Origin: Begonia masoniana
Lineage: Eukaryota; Streptophyta; Magnoliopsida; Cucurbitales; Begoniaceae
NCBI GenBank assembly: GCA_022432975.1
Contig: CM039502.1
Span: 362,375 to 426,374, forward strand
DNA length: 64,000 bases
Direction: 5' to 3'
Shown here: piece after piece, positions 1-13,200 of the stretch
How the letters are laid out: each line of letters opens with the position of its first letter
Position numbering within the stretch: position 1 is the first letter of the stretch
The notes under the pieces: model-generated
The model's input: only the letters and a program-made list of their open reading frames with translations
Told to the model about the DNA's origin: nothing
Database searches by the model: none
Program-made: the position numbers and the translations under genes

Positions 1-2
1 CC

Positions 3-203
3 TCTAATCCTGTTCTGCATTCTAAATCCAAGCATGTGGAGATAGACTACCACTTTGTTCGTGAGAAAGTGCTTCAAAAGCGGTTATTGGTCAAATTCAC
101 TCATTCAGGCAATCAATTAGCCGACGCTCTCACCAAACCTTTACCTCCGGCTTTGTTCCACCACTTTCTCTCCAAGATCTTCGGCCATCGGCCTTGCTCT
201 TGA
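3..203 (+). CDS. Ty1/copia polyprotein, C-terminal end (partial)
   Basis: The frame opening at base 3 encodes about 66 residues ending in TGA at 201-203. It includes KSKHVEIDYHFVRE, HSGNQLADALTKPLP and a C-terminal FHHFLSKIFG stretch. These are the characteristic end of the RNase H domain of plant copia polyproteins, the part just before the 3' LTR. The rest of the element lies outside the window. No stop or frameshift is seen in this piece. A G-rich polypurine tract follows at 203-210, as expected before a 3' LTR. Confidence 0.9.
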   Translation, partial: SNPVLHSKSKHVEIDYHFVREKVLQKRLLVKFTHSGNQLADALTKPLPPALFHHFLSKIFGHRPCS

Positions 204-210
204 GGGGGGG

Positions 211-365
211 TATTAGCATATACAGTTAGTAGTTAGTTTTTAGTCCAATCCTAAGTTTTCTAGTTCATTTGTAGTTTATGTCTTGTCATTTATCATCATT
301 GCATTTCTATATACTTGTACATGTTTTACAGTTTTTAAATCAATAATGAAAATCTTCTTCATCAT
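211..365 (+). repeat. Probable 3' LTR of the copia element
   Basis: The sequence directly after the polypurine tract begins TATTAGCATATAC, resembling the usual TGTTAGCATATAC start of copia LTRs with one change. It holds a poly(A)-signal-like CAATAATGAAAA near 340 and ends near a TTCTTCATCA string. The start is inferred from the tract; the end is a guess because the 5' LTR lies outside the window. Confidence 0.55.
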
Positions 366-418
366 CTTGCCGCCATAGACCTCTCCTCCTCTTTGTTTCT
401 TGTTTTGAAAATCTCAGA

Positions 419-735
419 TTGCAAAACTCAACGGAACTCCTCATGTCTGTAGTTTGGATCGAATTGAACGTCCCTGATGCTGATGGAATGACCCCGCTTG
501 ATCTTCTCAAGCATCGTCGTCGGTCAGCTTCTTCTGAAATATTGATCAAGCAAACGATATTGGGAGGAGGAGTCGCCAACGATGGCAATTGTGTGGGAAG
601 GAATGGATTTGTTACTCAGATGAAAATGCATGAATTTCTGATGCGGAGATATTCTTGAATGCAGGCGTAGAGGGCGACATATCTGACGGGAGTTATCATG
701 GATTCAGTGGAGAACCCGACGGAATTCTCGGGTGA
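419..735 (+). pseudogene. Ankyrin-repeat gene fragment
   Basis: One frame reads LNVPDADGMTPLDLLKHR followed by SASSEILIKQ, a pattern I associate with the last ankyrin repeat of a plant ankyrin-repeat family. About 70 codons on, the recognisable sequence moves to the next frame (DAEIFLNAGVEGDISD) and ends at TGA 733-735. The fragment therefore carries a frameshift and has no start region. It lies directly downstream of the copia LTR, so the element may have landed in or beside the parent gene. Family assignment is from memory. Confidence 0.55.
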
Positions 736-1498
736 AATAAGGGCTTCACGGACTTTGCAATTTGCATGCACAAGTTTGATCATCCTCCCACCCTCAGCCT
801 AAGTATTTTTGAGTTAAAATTCTCATTCCTTCCGAGGTTTCCTAAACACATGACTTTTAACTTATTCTGATTGCGAGCTTTACATCAAATCCAGATTTAT
901 CCAGTATTACCCAATCACAATTTTAAAATCTCCAAAACATCATAATCACTACCATGCAGCATGCAATGCATAGGTTCTCCTTTGGACTGCAACCTGACCA
1001 GAAAACATTTAGGGGCACTGGTAGAATGTCTCTAAAAATGCTAGTTGTAATTCAGCGCATGCTATGTACCCAGTTACGTTCCTCAATTGAGTTCATAAAG
1101 CAACAACTTTCAATACACATCACCCTTTTAAACGTATCTATATAGCACCGTCGTGCAAAAAATAAACCCTTTGCCCATGAGGATTATGCATATTTGCATC
1201 CACTTCCTACTCTCATTTCTACTCAATCCACAAGTAGGTACTTGAAAACTTTCATCAAATACAGAGTGGCAATATTTGTCTAAGTACATTTCTCACTAGC
1301 TGGCTTGCAAAAAAGATAAAAATAAAATAAAATAAAAAAGTTCTGAAATATTCAAGCTCAAGACTTCCTCCTTTTTTTTTCTAAGCAAACTCTTTCAAGC
1401 AGCAGGATAGTAGGGTTGATGAACCCAAATTAAATTCCCAGGTTCCAAGGATGGAAACCCAGACTTCAAATTGATTTGCAAGAGTCACCAACCTATTG
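736..1498. other. Gene-poor stretch, probably FabG 3' UTR and spacer
   Basis: I see no coding signal here. The right part probably holds the 3' UTR of the leftward FabG gene. Only an A-rich run near 1320-1340 stands out. Confidence 0.5.
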
Positions 1499-4269
<2,771 letters not shown>

Positions 4270-5427
4270 AGACGCTCCGTGTAGTCGACGAGCGAAGAGG
4301 AAGGCTGAAGAAGAAGCTATCCCAGCAATCACAGGCAGAAATGAAACAGCGAGAGTGATTCACTGTTTATATAAAACACGCTCGGTTCTCTTCTTTGGGA
4401 GCTCCGAAGACGGGCGATGGAAACGATGATGGAATTGGAGGCAACTTTGGTGAGGTGGTTGGAGCTCAGATGGGGAAGAACTGCTCTATTTGTAAATTAC
4501 CAGGAAGCCCATGAGTTTATTAAGCACTTACTGCGAGGCAAGTCAAGATGCAAAAATGTAATTTCAAGTTTGCATAAAAGTGAATTAGTCGACACGTCGT
4601 TGAGACATAATGGAGGTAGGAAGGTGTGGCGTCGAAAGCCCTATTTTGTTCATCGTTATCACTCTCATTTTTCTGTGTTTCAGTTCTATCTTTGCAGTTG
4701 CAGAGCTTTCAATCAGGAACGGCAAGAGCTTCACTTTGCAATTCCAACGACAACCAAATAGGTTCTTTTCACCGAACAGTCTACCCGAAAATGAAGAATT
4801 GCGAGCCACGCTTGAAATGAAGGTCGCGGGAAGTGAAATGTACTCTTACCGAGTAATTTTCTCTGGTTCACGTCGTTTCCTTCTCTTCATTTGTGATTTT
4901 TAGGTATTCTCTCACTTAGTTATTATCCTTCTGTCTTTAAGCTTTCTTCTTTCATTTTGCTAATATTCAGCTAGTCCCCACTTATCATGTGTACAAAACT
5001 TGCAAACCATTTCTACAATTAAACGTATGTGGAAATACTAGATGATATATTGAACAGTGTTGTGAAAAAAGTTGCTGCATTTGGTTCTATTATCTGATAA
5101 TTGGAAGAGAAATCTCCTGAATTAAGCCAATCAGAGGAAGATTACCATATGTGATTGGACAAGAACAATCAATGATGTTGTATGGGGTTGCCTGCGTGAG
5201 ATTGACTAAATTGCTGGAAATTCTGAGTTTTTATTTCGATGTTAACACAAAGAAAGAGAATAAATCATGCAAAATGTGAATGGCGATTATCTGTATATTT
5301 GCATATTATTTTTCATAATCTTTTATGGGTAATAATTCCCCTATGATATTTCCTATTTCCTTCTCATTATCTCACTGGAGGTCCCTTCGATCTACTACTG
5401 CCGCATGGGCTTCTCACCTAAAATTTT
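4270..5427. promoter_or_regulatory. Spacer between divergent FabG and YqaJ genes
   Basis: This must contain the FabG promoter and the YqaJ 5' region. A TATATAAAA box lies at 4368-4376 in the rightward direction, followed by small rightward ORFs. The one at 4610-4903 encodes 97 residues with a hydrophobic N-terminal stretch, but I recognise no family. These ORFs may be 5' leader of the YqaJ transcript. The rest is AT-rich with no clear gene. Confidence 0.45.
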
Positions 5428-6438
5428 ATGGGAATTCATGGTTTTGCTAGGTTTCTTCATCGGAATATTGTTGCAAGCAACTGTGTGGTGGAAATCTCAG
5501 CTATGAGCAATGCTTGCATTACCAGAGTTTGTGGTAATCAGCATAGAGCAATTGGGAAAGTGTGTCCCAGAAAAACAATTGAACTTGCAGTCTTAAGAAG
5601 CTTTTCAACTTCCACTTCACCACTTATCAATGTTGTTTCCCCTCTTGTCATCCGGGCACCACCATCATTAGTGTTGGCCGCCCGTCATACCCCATCTGAT
5701 GCTCCACAACGTTCTGAAGAATGGTTTGCCCTTCGCAGGGACAAGCTAACTACAAGCACTTTCAGCACAGCCTTGGGATTCTGGAAAGGAAATCGTCGCT
5801 CTGAGCTATGGCAAGAGAAGGTATTTTCTTTTGAGACCCAAAGCATAGAAGCTTCTAAAAGGTGTGCCATGGAGTGGGGTGTGCTGAACGAAGAGGCTGC
5901 AATTGATCGGTACAAAAGCATTACTGGCAGGGACGTGAGCTTTTTAGGGTTCGCCACCCATCCGGAGCAGCAGTTCCAGTGGCTTGGGGCCTCACCTGAT
6001 GCCATTCTTGATTGCTTTCCTGGAGGTGGGATTTTGGAAGTCAAATGTCCTTACAACAAAGGAAAGCCAGAGATGGGTCTGCCCTGGTCGACGATGCCTT
6101 TCTATTACATGCCTCAAGTGCAGGGTCAGATGGAAATAATGAATCTAGATTGGGTTGATTTATATTGTTGGACGCCAAATGGAAGCACAATATTTCGGGT
6201 GTGTCGGGCACGCGCATATTGGGAGCTAATTCACGGGATTTTAAGAGAATTTTGGTGGGAAAATGTGGTACCTGCTAGGGAGGCTCTATTGGTGGGGAGA
6301 AAGGAAGAGGCGGCATTGTACAAGCCAACATCGACGCACAAACTAACTGGACTAGCCATAGCTAAAAGCATTCATTTGGCGAGTGAAGCAAAGTTAGTGT
6401 GTAGGGAAGTTGCAGGGTATATTGAATTCTACAAGTAA
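5428..6438 (+). CDS. YqaJ-type PD-(D/E)xK nuclease family protein
   Basis: A single-exon 336-residue protein. Residues 95-260 match the YqaJ/lambda-exonuclease fold: SEEWFALRRDKLT at 96-108, MEWG and NEEAA near 148-158, Asp191 in GASPDAILD, the E-x-K pair Glu204/Lys206 in ILEVKCPY, and the Gln-rich PQVQGQME near 229-236. Together these form a plausible complete metal-dependent nuclease site. The first 60 or so residues are basic and Ser-rich with few acidic residues, suggesting organelle import (inference). Plants keep a small family annotated as restriction-endonuclease-like (for example At1g13810, from memory); function is unproven. It converges with SKIP14. Confidence 0.85.
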   Translation: MGIHGFARFLHRNIVASNCVVEISAMSNACITRVCGNQHRAIGKVCPRKTIELAVLRSFSTSTSPLINVVSPLVIRAPPSLVLAARHTPSDAPQRSEEWFALRRDKLTTSTFSTALGFWKGNRRSELWQEKVFSFETQSIEASKRCAMEWGVLNEEAAIDRYKSITGRDVSFLGFATHPEQQFQWLGASPDAILDCFPGGGILEVKCPYNKGKPEMGLPWSTMPFYYMPQVQGQMEIMNLDWVDLYCWTPNGSTIFRVCRARAYWELIHGILREFWWENVVPAREALLVGRKEEAALYKPTSTHKLTGLAIAKSIHLASEAKLVCREVAGYIEFYK

Positions 6439-7316
6439 ACTATTGTGTTACCAAGGGAAGAAAAGTTCTCTTTGATTTGCCATTTTTGGTACTGCAATCA
6501 TTAGTTGTTTATTGAACTCCACTTTATGGATATATGTTCCATCAACTTTAGGATCAGTTTGGGCACGTTGTTTTCTGGTTTTGTAGGAGGTGTTTTAAGA
6601 AAGCAACGCATAAATGGAGGCTGGAGGCGCTCGTTCTAACTTAAATATCGCTCTAGCTTTTATAAATCTCATAATCTCAACACTGTAGAACTTCATTTTT
6701 AATGCAATTAAAGTATGTAGAGTGTAGACGCCCAGGCGTTAGGAACAGAGTGCAAAACTCCTCAAAATTAAGTAATAGATTGTAGCAATTTGGAGGTACA
6801 AAGTAACGCCAAGTTCAATATTAAAGTACACCAAAAACCAACTCCTTGAGTTGGAATATATCAAGTGCTGTCCACAAAGGAGTTGCGCCCCAAGCACATC
6901 ATCATTGGCAGCATGATAATCCTTCACCTGCAACTCCTACCGCATTTACTTCTCGTGAATCAGGCATAGGCACGACCACAAGTTTCTTCATTTTTCTTCC
7001 CTTGAGCACCCCACAAGCTCACAGCAAAACTAATGGCGTTTCCCCGTTCAATCCCTACAGAATTCCCAGCTGCAGACTATGCTGAAGAGGATGAATATTC
7101 ATCACTTCCTGACCTTAGCTGTAGAAGCCAAAAAAAAAATACCCTCTTCTCTATGATAATTTCATTACTGACACTGTCCCCGGCTGTATATTTCTCCTCT
7201 CAAACGACTGAGCTGCTGATCGATATAATCCCGACTGCCCCCTCGTGGAAAATCAATAGTCTTACAGTCTGCCTTACACATTCAACAAAAATTCACGTGA
7301 AAATCAATTATCCTTC
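6439..7316. other. Spacer between convergent YqaJ and SKIP14 genes
   Basis: This should contain both 3' UTRs. Small ORFs here (for example 6846-7085 and 7033-7332) show no recognisable protein. I see no RNA gene or repeat. Confidence 0.5.
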
Positions 7317-9142
7317 TCATGTAGACAACTGATATAGCTGACTGTTCTGTTCAGCTGGTGCCGAGGGCCTGGAGTGACAAACCTTTCTGCCTCCTTCACT
7401 GACTGCATACTTAGACAGCTGCTTCGAACAATCTGAACAACGCAATTCCAAACAGAATGTTTCCTCATACTCACCGTCATTAATGCACCGACCACACTGA
7501 CCACAGCGCGATATACAAAGTGAACATCCCCTGCATTCTTCAGTTGAATGATCTGTCCCCACACAACCCTCCACAGGACAATCATAAACGAGTCTCAGAT
7601 TCTGACATCTTGGGCACACTTCTATATCTATGGCACAATCATCATAACAAGACAGATATAAATTTCCTCTGTGATAGAAATGTGGCTTGTGAGAAGTGTT
7701 CTCTGTCGTGCTATCATAACCAAGCAAAAACTTCAACTCTTCAAAATGTTTCTGTGTCACACCATAAATTCCACCAATTCTTATATTCTTGACACCTTGG
7801 GCACCAGTTGCCTTGAATGCTCTTAAGCTATTCACAATACCCTCCACGCTGAGTCTTGTACACCCAGGAACACACAACTGTAAAAGGAAGAAAACCAATA
7901 AGTAGAATCAGGAAGCAACAGTAAGTACTTCCCACAAATAATTTCTTCGCTGTCATACAAAAGTGGGGAGGGAAAGGTACACTCAATGGCAGACTCAATA
8001 ATTCCATAACAAAGATACACCTGGCAAGTGTAACAATGTCTTCAACAAATAACTTTTAGCAAAAGAAATCTTCTTTCAAGTATGTGAGAAAATATATGAC
8101 TTCAGATAAAAACATAAATTAAAAATCTTTGAAATGATAAAGGTGATGATACAACTATAAGTGGCACATAGAGATGAGATATTATTAGTTAGGAGAACCA
8201 GCCAAATTTCAAAGCATTAACCATACTCACCTTGGTTAGCCTAGGATTACTCTCAAGAACCCGCTTCAGACCATTGTCTGTAATCTTTTGGCATTTAACC
8301 AGGCTCAGACATTGCAGGTTACCTTGAGCCTTACTAGTTAGTTGCAAAAGAATGTCATCTGTAATTTTCTCATTCAATGGTTGGTCAACATGAATACTCC
8401 TCCAAAAAAGGGGATCCCCTTGAACAGTTGAGCATAGAGACTTGCAAACCCTTTCTACAACAAGAAGATCCCGAAGGCCCAGATAACCAAGGGAAAAACT
8501 CAAAGCAGAATGTGGCGCACCTACATCTAAAATTTCCTCATTGAATCCTTCACCTTGCTGCATAGAAATGTCACAGTCGTCATTCCAAAAAGTCAGAATG
8601 TCCTCCACACTGCAAACTGAACCATAATCATCGATACAGGACATAGATTCTTCCTTCTCCACCAAACATCCGCCAAAGCTACCCACTGAAAAAGTTTCAT
8701 GGAAAGCACCTTTATCGCGAGGAAATGTGTGAAATCTCGTAGGTTTATTCGCAATAAAATTAAGTTCTGCAAATAACTGATGATTCTCCTCGTCTCCTCC
8801 CCACACATCTTCTCCAAAGGCAGCATAGTCCACCCCGAGGCCTTCAAGCCATCCTGTGATTGCAGTAAAAGTTGAACTTATATTCATACCAAAAGGATCT
8901 ACTGGAAAAAGATCAACTATGTCCTTGGGAACCGGCTCGTGCAAGCCACCGTGGTCACATCTGTCTCCACCATGATCAAAGCCATCATCAGGCTCCTGGT
9001 GTGAAAGCAAGGATTGCCCAAACCCGTCTTTATCACTAATACCATTGATTAGGTAACCATTTGCTATGCTCATTGGTTTTACCAAGTTATCCTCAGTGAG
9101 ATGTGGTGGTAACATTGGCCGATGAGAAAAATTCAAAGCCAT
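7317..9142 (-). CDS. SKIP14: F-box protein SKIP14
   Basis: Two exons, 9142-8231 (304 codons, phase 0) and 7877-7317, give 490 residues. The F-box is near residues 212-255 (LGYLGLRDLLVVERVCKSL, DPLFW) and is followed by a leucine-rich stretch (CLSLVKCQKITDNGLKRVL). The C-terminal half has a Cys-rich segment at about 391-455 with many C-x2-C pairs, typical of SKIP14 and its relatives. SKIP proteins bind SKP1 in SCF E3 ubiquitin ligases; the substrate is unknown. ATG 9142 is the first real Met codon, reading MALNFSHRP. The N-terminal 200 residues are acidic and less typical. Divergent from the M3 peptidase gene. Confidence 0.92.
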
Positions 9143-10246
9143 CAAGGATTCTAGTCGCTCAATTCCGAATTAATAAAATATGACACCTACCTAATGTTTC
9201 CTATTCTCCCCTCACAGATAAATGCAGAAAAACGACGGCATATGATATGAAGTAAAAATGGGAAAACAAAATTTCATGTAGATCTGACAAGAAAACCCTC
9301 CATTTGCGATGACAAACTAAAACAATGCACCAAAAATTTCACAGAGTTTCTCACAGAGACGTTCTTGTATCAACTTCAGCTCAAACAATACCATTTCAGA
9401 TCAAACAACAGGATGTGAATCAAGTCAATGTCTCCCTTTCTTCTTTCGTCTCGGAACCTAATGTAATTGTGAGTTAGGAGACACAATAGAACGAAGAAAA
9501 CAGAGAAAAGTTACGGAAAGAAATATATTCGAACCAAAGAGCGGAGAAGTCGAATCAGGAATGAGGAAACAAAAAGGAAACAGAAGATTTAAGGCACAAA
9601 GACAGGAACAAGAAGGAAACCCTACTTTGGAAGGACAACAGAAATCGAAACCTATAACAGAAAAGTTGTTGAATGCGAGTTTGGCACCTGACGTGAGGCA
9701 ATATGTCCTCCTCCGTGGGGAATCGGAGAGTCGAGAGAGGCGTATGGGGAGGCCGATGGAGCTCGGAGAGGAAGAAAGGTAGGGAGCGGAGGAGAGGGCG
9801 AGAAAATAGAAAATACCAACCAGAACGGAGCCGGTGAATTTGTCTAGTTTTGGGGAGGAAGGAGACCGAGAAAAACGACACGTGTCCTTCTCCCAAAAAG
9901 ATTCACTGTTCCCTCGCTTTGGAAGTGTGGCGGGAGAGGATTCCCATACTTGGCTCTTCGTGTCCGTCTGATCTTGATCCAACGTCCTAAAAAAGACAAA
10001 CTGAATTGGAAAATGCGCGGGCACTTGCCTGGAGCTGGGCACAATGAACTGGGCCAAGTACCCAAAGCCCGGCCCATTCTTTTTATACTTCTACGGCGAC
10101 CGGCCGGTTCACCCACCGGGGACCGCTTAGTAATTTTCTTGGTTTGAAAATTGGTCCTAAAATAGGTCTGTATTTCGCATCGGGTCTTACGCAACTTTCC
10201 CTCCATTGCACTTGCCGCTTGCTTGCTGGGGTAGAAAGCGGGGAAA
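9143..10246. promoter_or_regulatory. Divergent promoter region, SKIP14 / M3 peptidase
   Basis: About 1.1 kb separates the two start codons, so both promoters and 5' UTRs lie here. Several long ORFs on both strands (for example 9458-10057 on the minus strand) show no conserved protein pattern and look like chance ORFs in GC-rich leader DNA. Confidence 0.6.
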
Positions 10247-13200
10247 ATGGGCGATGGAAAAATGAGCAAGAAAATGGCGAAGCACAACAGAGAAAGGAGC
10301 GTGCTCGCTGTGGCAGGAGTCGCTGCTCTGCTCGCTCTCGCTGTGAACTTCGCTATCGCCGCTTTTAACAAGCAAAGGAAGAAACCAGGTCTCTTCACTC
10401 CCGCCTCTCTCTTCTTTTGTTCCTCTTCGTATTATATCTGCTGTATCGTTTGAATGTTTGGTGACTTACAGATCTTCCGGGATCCAAGGTTCGTCTTAAT
10501 TTATCAGCTTCCGAGATTCTTAAATTAGCTGGAAGAATCATCGCCCGGTCGAAGGAGGTTCACGACGCAGTTGCTTCAGTTCCCCTTGAAAAGGTTTTTC
10601 CACTAATTTTCTCGTCGCTGTTAATTTCAGTGGGGAATTCTGTTATGCATTTGCATTAGCTAAAGCCATAGCGGAATGTGGTTCAATAATTTGATTTCTC
10701 TACTTATCTCGTTCAAACAATCCAACATTGCAGCCAAATAGACTATAATTTAAGGGTTAAGATTCCATAAAAATATTCGTTTTGGTGTCCTCAACTACTA
10801 AAAGGTGAAGGATGGAATGGAGTGATATTAATATGGATTTTTTCCCCTTTTCATTTTGATGTATCAGGTGCTTTTGGTTATTAATTCCTTTTTTCGTTGA
10901 GTATCATTATGTAATATAAAATAAACCTCCAGTTTTTGTACAGGTTACTTATGCCAATGTTATTTTACCATTAGCTGAACTCGAGGCAGAGCAATTTCCG
11001 TTGATCCAATCTTGTGTGTTCCCAAAATTAGTTACTACCTCAGATGATGTACAGAAAGCTAGTGCTGAAGCTGAACGGAAAATAGATGCTCATATTCAGA
11101 TTTGCAGGTCTGTATTATTTATTGAAAATGTGGCAGCCTTTTCTTATTTATGCTAATACGAAGATGTATACATTAATTGAAGAGAATTGAATATGTTTGG
11201 GTGAAGAAATCCCAAACCTCCCTTACAGTAGGAAGGAAGAGGAATGGTTTGTTGATCTCAAGTTGCATAAGTGGCTTGGGAAATTTTCTGCTTCCCATGA
11301 GTCATAGTTCGGGTTTGTAGTTTTATGCTCTTTGTTAGTCCCTCATAGGTGTGCATTCCTTTATTTGTGAGAAATAGAGAAACTGATTGAGACTGAAATA
11401 CACCCCATTTAATTTCTCTGAGGCAATTTGGTGGATAGGATTTTCAAAATGAGGGGTAGGTTTGATTTGGACTGGTATTTTCAGCCATACTACAAATTAT
11501 TGTACTCTTACATATCTAAATAATATATTTTTTAAAAAACTTACCAACTTACTATGGTAATACATCTACAATAAAGGAGTATTCTATCATGGGGATAACC
11601 ATAGACATATTCCTTGACATGGAGTTTCCAACAGTTGTTTATGGAAAATGTTGCTGCCTTTTCTTCTGTTTTGCTATTACAATGTAAGTATAGAGTAATC
11701 AAAGAGGAAATTATTGTCATGGTCCAATAATAAGGTTTGTGCCACTAGAGTGACTTCTTTGGACATTATTCACCACATATTGAGTTTTTTTCCAAGTTGT
11801 GCCTGCTTTACTACAATGGTTGCTAGTAGTCATCAATTTTCTTGTTTCTTTTTTTGCCTTTTTTGTCCATTAATTTTCCATTTTTTGTTGCTACAAAAAT
11901 ACTCAAACAGATTATAGTAACCATTTGTTTTTTTTATTTGTTGAGAATATTATTCCGTTCAATGATTGTGGAAATAAATAATTTTCGTTCATGTGCACAA
12001 ATTAGCAAGCGTGACGATGTGTACCGTGTCGTCAAAGCTTTTGCTGCTCGAGGAGAGTGGATAAATTCTGAAGCAAAATGCTACATACAATACCTAGTAA
12101 GGCATATCATTATCATTAGTTATAGTTTCATATTTACAAACCTAGAAGTCTTACTGGAACCAGCATTCTACATTAACGACCCATACCACAATTTCTTGCT
12201 CTTTCTTTTTTACTTGTTCCAAGTACCTCATTTATTCAAATCTCGATGTTGATCATATCCCTATCAGTGACAGGTGGGAGACTTTGAGCAAAATGGTTTG
12301 AACCTTACCTCAACGAAGAGGGAGGAAATGGAGCGATTGAGGCAGCAAATCGATTCATTAAGCCTACAATATATTCAAAATCTCAATGATGATTGTAGTT
12401 TTCTTCTTTTTAATGAGGCTGAGCTAGCTGGTTTACCAGAAGAAATACTCAAGGTTTAGTGCGGTATCTTTCTTCTTTGTTTAGAAAATATAACAGAGAG
12501 AAAACACGTTGTAACATGAACTTCTAGCTCATCCCAGCTACTTTGGCCCTTAGAAACACTATCATATACCAAGTTCCAGCTCGAATTTATGACCAGCTGA
12601 GGAAAAATAAAAACTGATAATAAGTATAATATTTTTGTTTCTAATTTTTTTAGTTGATCCTACTTTCTATTAGCTTTCGTGGATTGACCTAATTTATTTA
12701 TATACAGAATTTGACAATTGCTAAAAATGGAAAATTCAAGTTGCCCATGAAAAGTCATCACATTGCTGTAGTTCTGGAGCATTGCAAGGTATGATATTTT
12801 ATATTATGTATAGTAGAGTCGGTCTTGCTGGCCTGTCATGTAATTGGGACAATTAAAAAACAACTAACCCCTCTATTTTTTTTTACGGGTTAGTGCCAAT
12901 CATCATAAGATTCTTGTCTTTTCATTTTAATAAAAAAATATCTTTGACTTATATTTTATCCAACCGCCTGATCAATGTGAGCTTAATAATTATCTTAAAA
13001 TCTCTTAATTTTTCTTGTACTAGACTGTGGGAAGTCAAAGATTTATTTTTTTAAAAATTGATAGAATAGAATTTGTAATTAGAGCCTTTTTTTTTTTTGC
13101 ATATGCAGATCAGCTACACTTACTGCTTATGTTCTTTTTTGTTTTAGTATTTATTACCTTACAGTTATGAGGATAAGCATTTGAGACTGTCGTTAATGTT

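Noticed and set aside
5685..6044. 119-codon minus-strand ORF
   Set aside because: Lies wholly antisense to the YqaJ nuclease domain and shows no family.
9458..10057. 199-codon minus-strand ORF between SKIP14 and the M3 peptidase gene
   Set aside because: Low-complexity Ser/Phe/Leu composition, no conserved motif, in a divergent promoter and leader region.
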